Shown here piece after piece: positions 1-7,461 of a stretch of 64,000 nt of DNA. The stretch is from contig CP176050.1 in NCBI GenBank assembly GCA_046199005.1, positions 2,604,001-2,668,000 of the forward strand, written 5' to 3'. The position numbers were made by a program, and so were the translations under genes. Positions within the stretch are counted from its first letter, which is position 1. Every line of letters starts with the position of its first letter. This DNA comes from Ascidiimonas sp046199005 (GTDB lineage Bacteria; Bacteroidota; Bacteroidia; Flavobacteriales; Flavobacteriaceae). The notes beneath the pieces were generated by a model. That model searched no databases. It saw only the letters and a program-made list of their open reading frames with translations, and had not been told where the DNA came from.

Positions 1-777
1 TGTTAGGTCTGAAAAATAATATTTTCCCAGTGAAAGACTCTTAATACCTATATCCTGCGAGATAGATTTCCCACTTAAATTATCCGAAGAAGAGGTGAGT
101 ATCTTGTCTGTTTGTTCAACTAAATCATTTTCAGTCTTAAAAGGGGTGTTAACAAGAAGTGTAAGACCCGCACCACTATCAAAGAGAACCTTTCCTTTGT
201 ATTTTTTTGAATTTTTAAGCTCAATCTCAATATCCAGTTGAGGAATTGGGATTCCGTTATCGAAAGAAAATGAATGTTGGGAAAAAGATGATAAGTCCAT
301 AGAGCTGTTTTTAGGATATAACTTTATCACTTGATTATCAAAATCCAATTCGGTCAGAAATTCTTTAATCAAAGAATACCCAATTATTCCATCAAAAGGC
401 TGATTCATACTTTCCTTCAATCGTGTTAAATCTTCCATTACGAGGTGGACACCATCAACGGTGATACCACCAATGGTTATTTCTTGGTTGAGGGCGATTT
501 GATATTTCACTTTACCACTAGCACCAGAAACCTCTTGTTCGTGATTTGGCTGTATTCCTAACTTTTTGGCGGTAGATTTATCGATTAAAGATGATGTAGC
601 TCCAGTATCGAAGTAGAAGGTCAGGGAGTCTTTTTTATTAACTACACACTTAACGAAAACATAATTATTTTTCAACAAATTAAAAGGGATAGTTGTAATT
701 TCTAAACCTTGATTTTGTGCTTTAACTGAAATGGTGGTTATTGTGATAAATACAACAACTAAAAATCTTTTGTACAT
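1..777 (-). CDS. Secreted retropepsin-like aspartic protease (partial, 3' end outside window)
   Basis: An open frame runs from an ATG at 777 to the window edge without a stop (259 codons seen). It begins with a signal peptide (MYKRFLVVVFITITTISVKA, then QNQG). Two aspartic-protease motifs are visible: FDTGATSS at about residue 56 and FDSGAG at about residue 200, with hydrophobic stretches such as GIIGYSLI between them. This is the two-lobed arrangement of the clan AA aspartyl protease-like secreted proteins of Bacteroidota. The substrate is unknown. The gene stands alone, next to a palindrome and a broken recombinase, so it could be cargo of a mobile element; that is inference. The C-terminus is not visible. 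Confidence 0.8.
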   Translation of the reverse strand, partial: MYKRFLVVVFITITTISVKAQNQGLEITTIPFNLLKNNYVFVKCVVNKKDSLTFYFDTGATSSLIDKSTAKKLGIQPNHEQEVSGASGKVKYQIALNQEITIGGITVDGVHLVMEDLTRLKESMNQPFDGIIGYSLIKEFLTELDFDNQVIKLYPKNSSMDLSSFSQHSFSFDNGIPIPQLDIEIELKNSKKYKGKVLFDSGAGLTLLVNTPFKTENDLVEQTDKILTSSSDNLSGKSISQDIGIKSLSLGKYYFSDLT

Positions 778-844
778 AATTTTCTAATTTGATTTTCTAT
801 TATTACTGCCAACTTGTTTATATGCAGAACTTTTATCCTTTTAT

Positions 845-882
845 ACAACTAATTCGGCTGGCTATGCCGAAGTTTAGGTTGT
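845..882. repeat. Imperfect inverted repeat (hairpin-like, attC-like?)
   Basis: Inner arms TTCGGC (853-858) and GCCGAA (866-871) enclose a 7-nt loop; outer arms ACAACTAA (845-852) and TTAGGTTGT (874-882) pair apart from an extra G, and GT (872-873) is unpaired on one side only. The one-sided unpaired bases resemble the layout of folded recombination sites, but the standard integron core sequence is not clearly present. It lies between the protease start and the truncated recombinase. Confidence 0.5.
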
Positions 883-948
883 TTTTATACTTTTTAGTTT
901 CCATCATAAAAGCTAAAAATTCTTATGGATCGATAATTTAAAGATGTT

Positions 949-1260
949 TTATAAATTATCAAATGGATTTTTAATTTTTCTAATACTAGTTTCGGTTACA
1001 TGCGTATAAATCATCGTAGTCTTTGGACTATTATGACCCAATAAACTTTGTATGTAACGAATATCAGTTCCATTTTCGAGTAAGTGAGTAGCGAAACTAT
1101 GCCTTAAAGTATGCAATGTTATGCGTTTTTTTAGCCCTGTTTTATGCACGGCGTTTCTTAGTATTTTTTGAGCACTTGTGCTACTGTATCGTTCTTTGAG
1201 TTGTCCTTCAAACAAATATTCTTTAGGTCGATAAATTTTGTAATATACTCTCAATAGCTC
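949..1260 (-). pseudogene. Truncated tyrosine recombinase (C-terminal catalytic fragment)
   Basis: About 100 residues of the catalytic C-terminus of an integron/phage-type tyrosine recombinase remain. The box HTLRHSFATHLLE, the following LLGH and the nucleophile region TTMIYTHV (Tyr) are intact, so three of the catalytic residues (H/R, H, Y) are present. Homology fades upstream after the ELLR-VYY segment near 1260, and an in-frame stop lies at 1279-1281. The N-terminal SAM-like domain and the first catalytic Arg are absent and not found nearby. No convincing ATG exists; the longest frame would need a TTG at 1254. It is read as the dead remnant of an integrase, consistent with the att-like scar near 1452. 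Confidence 0.85.
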
Positions 1261-1451
1261 TAAAAAAGAAGACGAAACCTACATTGCTTCTATAAAAATA
1301 AAGACTCGTCAAACCAAAACAACACAGCTAAAGAAACGCATATCTAACGGTGCCCCTTTTTTGCAGTAAATGATGACAATTATTATTAAAAACAAAAAAC
1401 TCTGAAAACTATACAGTCAACAGTGTTTGATAGTACCTATTTCTAAGTTCA

Positions 1452-1467
1452 TCGGTGTGGCAGGATT
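1452..1467 (-). other. Partial duplicate of the tRNA-Pro 3' end (candidate att scar)
   Basis: This 16-bp segment matches the 3' end of the tRNA-Pro gene (1625-1640, discriminator base, acceptor strand and part of the T arm) at 15 of 16 positions, in the same orientation. Such duplicates arise when a tyrosine recombinase inserts DNA into a tRNA 3' end. It is 158 bp beyond the tRNA 3' end and about 190 bp from the integrase remnant. The rest of 1261-1590 contains no recognisable gene; AAAAGCCAGAC occurs at 1512-1522 and again in the terminator at 1591. Confidence 0.55.
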
Positions 1468-1590
1468 ACCTCCCTTTGCTCGGTGATCCTGTAGTAGAGA
1501 GGTTGCTCAGCAAAAGCCAGACAACGCAATGGGTTGCTACTTTTATAGTTCTTTTGCTTACCTAAGCATATTTTTAACGCAGGGAAATAA

Positions 1591-1619
1591 AAAAGCCAGA
1601 CTTTAGAAGTCTGGCTTTT
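1591..1619 (-). terminator. Terminator of the tRNA-Ser/tRNA-Pro unit
   Basis: Perfect 13-bp arms (1591-1603 and 1607-1619, AAAAGCCAGACTT and its complement) with a 3-nt loop, followed on the minus strand by a T-rich run. It sits immediately beyond the tRNA-Pro 3' end. Confidence 0.8.
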
Positions 1620-1624
1620 GTAAG

Positions 1625-1699
1625 TCGGGGTGGCAGGATTCGAACCTGCGACCTCCTGCTCCCAAAGCAGGCGCGATAACCGGGCTACGCTACACCCCG
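1625..1699 (-). tRNA. tRNA-Pro (TGG)
   Basis: Read on the minus strand, the acceptor arms CGGGGTG and CACCCCG pair, the T arm carries GGTTCGAATCC, and the anticodon loop CTTTGGGAG between CCTG/CAGG arms gives anticodon TGG. Discriminator base A is at 1625 and CCA is not encoded. It is 44 bp downstream of tRNA-Ser, and the two probably share a transcript. Confidence 0.95.
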
Positions 1700-1743
1700 A
1701 AAATTAAGAGATTTTTACTAGATTTTAGCCTAATAAAACAATG

Positions 1744-1827
1744 CGGAGAGACTGGGACTCGAACCCAGGCGACAGTTACCCGTCGACAGATTAGCAATCT
1801 GCTCCGTTACCACTCCGGCACCTCTCC
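1744..1827 (-). tRNA. tRNA-Ser (GCT)
   Basis: On the minus strand the gene starts GGAGAGG and ends TCTCTCC plus discriminator G. The anticodon loop in CAGATTGCTAATCTG gives GCT, and a long variable arm (GTCGACGGGTAACTGTCGC) follows, as expected for a class II serine tRNA. CCA is not encoded. Confidence 0.95.
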
Positions 1828-1862
1828 TTTTTTAAGAACTTTGCAATGTCAAATTGCGGATG

Positions 1863-1893
1863 CAAATGTAGTGCTTCATTACAAAGAACGCAA
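1863..1893 (-). promoter_or_regulatory. Flavobacterial promoter for the tRNA pair
   Basis: On the minus strand TTG (1891-1893) is followed after 20 bp by TACATTTG (1863-1870), an exact match to the Bacteroidota consensus TTG-N17-23-TAnnTTTG. The start point would lie about 30 bp before tRNA-Ser. Confidence 0.75.
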
Positions 1894-1959
1894 CTATTTT
1901 CTATGTTTTTTGATTAATTTTTTATCCACTCTCCTAACCGCCTGAAAACCAAAACTTCT

Positions 1960-4005
1960 TTACTCCGGATACTCTACACGTAAATGATAAATATTTGTCA
2001 GTTTGTTCTTAAGCACTTTCTTTACCATCTCAATTTCCTTAAAGGTAATATTTGCATTCAAAAATTGTCCGTCCTCAATTTGCTTATTGATAATTTTCTC
2101 TACAAATCCATCAATGATCGTAAATGTAGGGTCCTTAAGACTTTTAGAAGCCGCTTCTACGGAGTCACACATCATCAAAATCGCCGTCTCTTTCGAGAAA
2201 GGAATCGGACCAGGGTAACGAAAATCTGCCTCAGAGACTTCTTCTTCTTTGTCTAGTTGCTTCCGGTAAAAATAATAGACCAGATTCGTACCGTGGTGTG
2301 TGCGTATAAAATCGATCACCCGATCTGGCAAATTTGCTTTTTTCGCCATTTCAATACCGTCAATCACGTGCTGAATAATGATAGAAGCACTTTCAATAGG
2401 TTCTAATTCATTATGCGGATTCACATTGGTAGTTTGATTCTCCGTGAAATAGGTGGCATTTTTCATCTTGCCGATATCGTGATATAAGGCACCTACCCTC
2501 ACCAGCATGGCATTTCCGTTCACCTCGTTCGCACAAGCTTCAGCAAGATTTGCGACCTGAAGTGAGTGATGAAAGGTTCCCGGTGCTTTGTCTGAAAGCT
2601 CTTTTAACAATCGTGAATTTGTATCTGAAAGTTCTAAAAGGGATATATCTGATACCAATCCGAATAATTTCTCGTATAAATAGATCAAAGGCTGTGCAAA
2701 CAACGTAGCCAGTCCGTTTAGAATAAAGAGTCCAAACATGATCCACTCTATATTTGAGAGATTGCCTTCGTGTATAATATAGAATGCAAAATAAGCAACA
2801 ATGTAGATAAGTGTTATTTGTCCGACCGATATAAAAAGATTGGCTCTTTTATATAATTCTGAGATCGTCTGAATGGTCATGATCCCGGCAATAATTTGCA
2901 GAAAAACGTACTCAAAACTATTCGGAACAATAAAACCTAACAATAAAACCGTAAGTACATGAGTGAATAGTCCTAATCGTGCGTCAAAAAAAGCTTTTAA
3001 AATAAGCGGTAGGATACAAAGAGGTACAACATATACATAATCTACATTGTATTTAACAACAATAGTTGTAAGAAAGATCATTACTACCACATTAAAAAAT
3101 ATGAAGGTGACTTTCGTATTGTTGGCATAGATAAGGGGACGGTACTTGAGCAAAAACAAAAACAACATCAATAAGGCGAGCGCCACCAGAATGACATATC
3201 CGAAAACGATCCAGACATAATTTTGATCATTCCATAATTGAGACTGGTACTCTTTTTTTAAGGACTCAAGTATAGCAAAGGTATCTCCTTCAACTACTTC
3301 ACCTCGGGCAATAATGAGTTTTCCCTTATCAACATTCCCTCTGGTTAATGCGATCTTTTGTAATGCCTCTTCCAGTGTTCTTTGTGTGAACTCTTCGGAA
3401 AAGGTTACATTGGGCTGTAAAATCTCGAAAAACAGGTTGTAAAAAATAGCTTCGTACGCTAATAATTTACGTTTGAAAAGTTCTCTGTTCAAAAAACTTT
3501 TAAGATCGTTAATTTCAAACAGATTCCCGTAGGTTAAGGTTCTTTGTTCATTTTGATTGATCAAATAGATGATTTGAGAATCCTGAAAACCATCTACAGG
3601 CGCAACCACACCATCTTTATAAATTTCATTTAAAATAGTAAGTCCCTGCTGTTTCAGCTGCCTTTTCTTACCGGTGCTTATCGAATCTGTAAAATAAACA
3701 TCAAAATTAGATTGATAGGCTTCAAAAACCTTATCGGCAATTCCTGTATTATAATTGAAATAACTTGTATGATTTTGCCTTACTTGCAGCTTCTCCTGTT
3801 CCAGCGCTTCCTGAGATTTAAAAATGGCGAAGTCAAAAGGTGCATAGTAATTTTCGTATTGCCATGGCTTGCCTTTTTGAAATTCATACTTAAACTTACC
3901 TCCCTTAGGAAATAGATAAATAATTAGCACTACGGCCGTTATGAAAAGAAATACTTTGTAAAAAAAAGACTGATTTTTATACAGATTATCGAGAGAGAGG
4001 TTCAT
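1960..4005 (-). CDS. pgpH: 7TM-HD phosphodiesterase, PgpH-like
   Basis: Membrane HD-domain hydrolase of the 7TMR-HDED family; characterised members (PgpH) degrade cyclic di-AMP to pApA. The N-terminus has one membrane segment (about 15-35) followed by an extracytoplasmic region to about 260, then a block of about seven hydrophobic helices to about 455 (for example the YVWIVFGYVILVALALLMLF segment). The C-terminus is a cytoplasmic HD domain with GTFHHSLQVANLAE and the metal motif YHDIGKM. ATG 4005 is chosen because the frame extended to 4035 adds only residues unlike a membrane-protein start. About 681 aa. Divergent from the thiolase gene and read towards the tRNAs. Substrate is inferred from the family. 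Confidence 0.85.
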   Translation of the reverse strand: MNLSLDNLYKNQSFFYKVFLFITAVVLIIYLFPKGGKFKYEFQKGKPWQYENYYAPFDFAIFKSQEALEQEKLQVRQNHTSYFNYNTGIADKVFEAYQSNFDVYFTDSISTGKKRQLKQQGLTILNEIYKDGVVAPVDGFQDSQIIYLINQNEQRTLTYGNLFEINDLKSFLNRELFKRKLLAYEAIFYNLFFEILQPNVTFSEEFTQRTLEEALQKIALTRGNVDKGKLIIARGEVVEGDTFAILESLKKEYQSQLWNDQNYVWIVFGYVILVALALLMLFLFLLKYRPLIYANNTKVTFIFFNVVVMIFLTTIVVKYNVDYVYVVPLCILPLILKAFFDARLGLFTHVLTVLLLGFIVPNSFEYVFLQIIAGIMTIQTISELYKRANLFISVGQITLIYIVAYFAFYIIHEGNLSNIEWIMFGLFILNGLATLFAQPLIYLYEKLFGLVSDISLLELSDTNSRLLKELSDKAPGTFHHSLQVANLAEACANEVNGNAMLVRVGALYHDIGKMKNATYFTENQTTNVNPHNELEPIESASIIIQHVIDGIEMAKKANLPDRVIDFIRTHHGTNLVYYFYRKQLDKEEEVSEADFRYPGPIPFSKETAILMMCDSVEAASKSLKDPTFTIIDGFVEKIINKQIEDGQFLNANITFKEIEMVKKVLKNKLTNIYHLRVEYPE

Positions 4006-4128
4006 TCGTTGTTTAAATATTACCAAATGTAACAAAAATTAGCTATTGAAGGAGGATCAACTAAAACGGTTAAGTTTATGAATATCCTTAGATTTTAATT
4101 AATTTCGCATCACAAAATTGTAAAAGAT

Positions 4129-5307
4129 ATGCCAAGAAAAGTTGTTATAGTTTCTGCAGTACGTACGCCCATAGGAAGCTTTATGGGTTCTTTATCATCT
4201 ATCCCTGCCACCCGGTTAGGGGCAGCTGCCATCAAAGGGGCTTTAGAAAAGATAGATCTGACTCCTGATCATGTACAAGAAGTACTAATGGGAAATGTGG
4301 TTCAGGCTGGTGAAGGTCAAGCGCCTGCAAGACAAGCAGCTATCTACGCTGGGATACCAGATACGGTTCCATGTACCACCGTAAATAAAGTATGTGCAAG
4401 TGGCATGAAAGCGGTGATGCAGGGAGCTCAGGCTATAGCCTTAGGAGATGCAGATATTATAGTTGCAGGAGGAATGGAAAATATGAGCCAGATTCCACAT
4501 TACGTACATATGCGAAATGGTGTTAAATTTGGTCCTGCAACGTTAGTAGACGGAATGCAGAGAGATGGTCTGGTTGATGCCTATGATCAAAATGCTATGG
4601 GTGTGTGTGCAGATCTTTGTGCAACAGAACATTCATTTTCAAGAGAAGAGCAGGATGCTTTCGCAATTCAATCTTACAAACGCTCAGCAGATGCCTGGGC
4701 GAACGGTAAATTTACTGATGAAGTAATTCCGGTGGAGGTACCTCAACGAAGAGGAGAACCCGTAATGGTTTCGGAAGATGAAGAATTTAAGAACGTAAAA
4801 CTGGAGAAGATCCCAAATTTGCGTCCGGCTTTTACTAAAGATGGAACGGTGACAGCTGCGAATGCTTCAACGATCAATGATGGTGCCGGAGCAATCGTCT
4901 TAATGAGCGAAGAAAAAGCGAATGAATTGGGCCTAAAACCGTTGGCTTACATTAAGAGTTACGCAGATGCAGCTCAGGAGCCTAAATGGTTTACAACAGC
5001 TCCTGCAAAAGCCTTGCCCAAAGCATTGGACAAAGCAGGAATTTCTATTGACGAAGTTGATTATTTTGAATTTAATGAGGCTTTTTCCGTAGTAGGTCTG
5101 GCCAATATGAAAATCTTGGGTTTAGACGATACTAATGTTAATGTGAACGGTGGTGCAGTTTCCTTAGGTCACCCCCTGGGTTGCTCCGGAGTTCGCATTG
5201 TGATCACCCTACTGAATGTTTTGGCACAAAATAATGCAAAAATCGGAGCAGCCGCTATTTGCAACGGAGGAGGCGGTGCTTCTGCAATGGTCATAGAAAG
5301 ACTGTAA
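4129..5307 (+). CDS. atoB: Acetyl-CoA C-acetyltransferase (thiolase)
   Basis: Condenses two acetyl-CoA to acetoacetyl-CoA, or runs the thiolytic reverse reaction, in the cytoplasm. The 392-aa length is standard for biosynthetic thiolases. The catalytic triad is intact: acyl-enzyme Cys89 in VNKVCASGMKA, His348 in GHPLGCSG and Cys378 in ICNGGGGASAM; the NEAF motif is also present. This gives either degradative or PHA/mevalonate-type function; the sequence alone does not decide, so atoB is a family label. An NlpC/P60-like gene starts 23 bp downstream and may be cotranscribed. Confidence 0.93.
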   Translation: MPRKVVIVSAVRTPIGSFMGSLSSIPATRLGAAAIKGALEKIDLTPDHVQEVLMGNVVQAGEGQAPARQAAIYAGIPDTVPCTTVNKVCASGMKAVMQGAQAIALGDADIIVAGGMENMSQIPHYVHMRNGVKFGPATLVDGMQRDGLVDAYDQNAMGVCADLCATEHSFSREEQDAFAIQSYKRSADAWANGKFTDEVIPVEVPQRRGEPVMVSEDEEFKNVKLEKIPNLRPAFTKDGTVTAANASTINDGAGAIVLMSEEKANELGLKPLAYIKSYADAAQEPKWFTTAPAKALPKALDKAGISIDEVDYFEFNEAFSVVGLANMKILGLDDTNVNVNGGAVSLGHPLGCSGVRIVITLLNVLAQNNAKIGAAAICNGGGGASAMVIERL

Positions 5308-5330
5308 TAATCATTTCCGAGATCGGCTGA

Positions 5331-6080
5331 ATGCAATACGGTATTTGTAATTTAAGTATTATTTCCCAACGGGCAGAACCTTCAGATGTAGCTGAACAGG
5401 TTTCGCAATTGCTCTACGGCGAACATTTTAAAGTACTTGAATCCCGAAAATACTGGAGTAGAATACGAAATACATTTGATAACTGCGAAGGCTGGATCGC
5501 CAATAATCAATTTGAGATTATTTCTGAAGAGGAATACCAACAAATAGAACTTTCAGACAGCCAAATATCTAATGACTATACTGATTTCATTTCTGATGGC
5601 AAAAACCTTGTGCCTTTGGTTATAGGATCTTGTGTGAATGCCGCAAAACTACTGAATCATTCTTTTGACGGATCTTTCGCTCGCGGACAAAAAAGCAGGG
5701 AAGAGTTGATCAAGAATGCTCTGTTCTACCTTAATACACCATTTTTATGGGGCGGCAAAACCCCATTTGGAATTGACAACGGAGGGTTTACTCAGATGGT
5801 TTATAAACTATCGGGATATAAATTATTACGCGATGCAGCGCAACAGGCTACACAAGGAGAACCCCTTAGTTTTATTGAAGAAAGCAACCAGGGTGATCTG
5901 GCGTTTTTTGACGATAATGAAGGGAAGATCGTTCATGTAGGGATTATTATGAACAATAATTATATCATTCACTCTTTCGGTAAAGTTCGAATAGACAGAA
6001 TAGATCACACCGGAATATTTAATGCTGAAATAGGTCGTTATTCTCATAAACTTAGAGTAATCAAAAAAATTATCGATTAG
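5331..6080 (+). CDS. NlpC/P60-family SH3 protein lacking the catalytic Cys
   Basis: Residues 1-60 resemble a bacterial SH3 domain, and residues about 125-249 are an NlpC/P60 (C40) domain as found in peptidoglycan endopeptidases. Family members carry GIDCSGF with the nucleophilic Cys; here the DNA at 5770-5787 reads GIDNGGF, so the nucleophile is Asn150 and the next Ser is Gly. The partner residues are kept: His202 in VHVGI and His214 in YIIHSFG. The fold looks complete, with no frameshift or stop. It is therefore predicted to bind rather than cut peptidoglycan stem peptides. No signal peptide is evident. Follows the thiolase gene by 23 bp and converges on the TPR gene. Confidence 0.85.
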   Translation: MQYGICNLSIISQRAEPSDVAEQVSQLLYGEHFKVLESRKYWSRIRNTFDNCEGWIANNQFEIISEEEYQQIELSDSQISNDYTDFISDGKNLVPLVIGSCVNAAKLLNHSFDGSFARGQKSREELIKNALFYLNTPFLWGGKTPFGIDNGGFTQMVYKLSGYKLLRDAAQQATQGEPLSFIEESNQGDLAFFDDNEGKIVHVGIIMNNNYIIHSFGKVRIDRIDHTGIFNAEIGRYSHKLRVIKKIID

Positions 6081-6092
6081 ATTATAAAAAAT

Positions 6093-6117
6093 AAAACCCG
6101 GAATGATTCCGGGTTTT
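6093..6117. terminator. Bidirectional terminator
   Basis: Perfect palindrome AAAACCCGGAAT-G-ATTCCGGGTTTT between two convergent genes, with A and T runs at both edges so it can serve both strands. Confidence 0.85.
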
Positions 6118-6140
6118 AAAATATAATTAACTAGTTCTTT

Positions 6141-7415
6141 TTATTGCTCTACCTCTGCAATCTTAGCTTTTACTTCCTTGAACTTTTCGTTTTCACCCAA
6201 AGTTCCGTAAATGTTCATAAGCGTTTTCAATGCGTCTACATCCTTTGCATCTATAGCAAGTAATTTTTCAAGATACGGGATAGCTGAGCGATACAGATCT
6301 TCTCTTTTTTGCTTAAGCTCATCGTATCGGGCATTGTCTGCACGGCTGGTTCCCAAACTGTTCATCTCATCAACAATAGGTCTTTCCTGATCAAGAATAA
6401 GTGCTGATAAATTGAGATAGCTATCTTTATAATTAGGGTCTACTTCAAGTGCTTTTTCATAATACGACTTCGCACCTTTGATATCTCCTTGTTCAGCACT
6501 AATTACACCCAGATTAAAATAAAGAACCGGATTGGTAGGATCTTTTACTACCGCTTCTTCCATTACCTCTTTAAATTTGTCTTTTTGACCATTTTTGATA
6601 TAAAGATTTGCTTCTGTAAGCAAAAGATCTACATCTTTAGGGTTTGCCTCACGAGCATCCTTTACCGCTGCAATCGCTTCCTCTACTTTGCCTTGTTGTG
6701 TGTAGATAAGTGCAATATTCTTTACGATTTCAGGAAATCTAGATTCAGTTTCTTCCTCTCGTAGATTGGTGTAATCTTTAGATTTCTTATAAAGCTCATA
6801 CTCTGTCTTAGAAACTTCTGTCTCCTCGTTTGTCTCTACTTCGGTAGCATAATACTTAGTGGTAATACCGGTATAGTTCATATCCTTTAGCTCCTTATAG
6901 TATACTAAAGCATTTTCGTAATCCCCTGAACTTACTGCGGTAGTTGCTGCGAAATACAAGTAATCTGTATTCTCCTTATTAATCAAATAAGCCATGCGAA
7001 GTTTCTTAGCAGCAACTGCATAGTTTTCATTTTTATTAGCCTCGATAGCTGCATTCACCAAATCGGCAGACATTTTGTCAAGCGCCTGTTTTGCCTCATC
7101 GGTATACTTCTTTTTACCTGCTTCTTCCAGGCTAATTAATTTATTGTATGCTTCCAAAGCTTTTTCATAGGAAGCTTGAGTTTCAAGACCTTTAGCAGCC
7201 ATATCCTGATACACCTGCCCTTTCAGAAAATAATACTGTGTTTGGTATTTTTCTTCTGCATTATCTATCGATCCTTCTAAAGATGCTAAAGCGACTTTAG
7301 CATCCGCAGAATTTCCGTTCTTAAGCGCTTTTTGAGCTGCTTTTAATTCATTTTTCTGCGCGAAAGCGAAGGTAGAAAGCAATATGGCAGAAAATATTAA
7401 AATTTGTTTTTTCAT
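6141..7415 (-). CDS. Secreted tetratricopeptide-repeat protein
   Basis: 424 aa with a clear signal peptide (MKKQILIFSAILLSTFAFA then Q). Several TPR units can be read, the most typical being PVLYFNLGVISAEQGDIKGA and the following YYEKALEVDPNYKDSYLNL around residues 290-335. The early part is Ala/Lys rich with helical repeats. It probably forms a periplasmic protein-protein scaffold; the partner is unknown. It lies 46 bp downstream of gyrA on the same strand and may be read through from it. Confidence 0.85.
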   Translation of the reverse strand: MKKQILIFSAILLSTFAFAQKNELKAAQKALKNGNSADAKVALASLEGSIDNAEEKYQTQYYFLKGQVYQDMAAKGLETQASYEKALEAYNKLISLEEAGKKKYTDEAKQALDKMSADLVNAAIEANKNENYAVAAKKLRMAYLINKENTDYLYFAATTAVSSGDYENALVYYKELKDMNYTGITTKYYATEVETNEETEVSKTEYELYKKSKDYTNLREEETESRFPEIVKNIALIYTQQGKVEEAIAAVKDAREANPKDVDLLLTEANLYIKNGQKDKFKEVMEEAVVKDPTNPVLYFNLGVISAEQGDIKGAKSYYEKALEVDPNYKDSYLNLSALILDQERPIVDEMNSLGTSRADNARYDELKQKREDLYRSAIPYLEKLLAIDAKDVDALKTLMNIYGTLGENEKFKEVKAKIAEVEQ

Positions 7416-7461
7416 TTCTGTATTTGATTTATTTATTCAAAATTAAACAATTCATCAGTAC

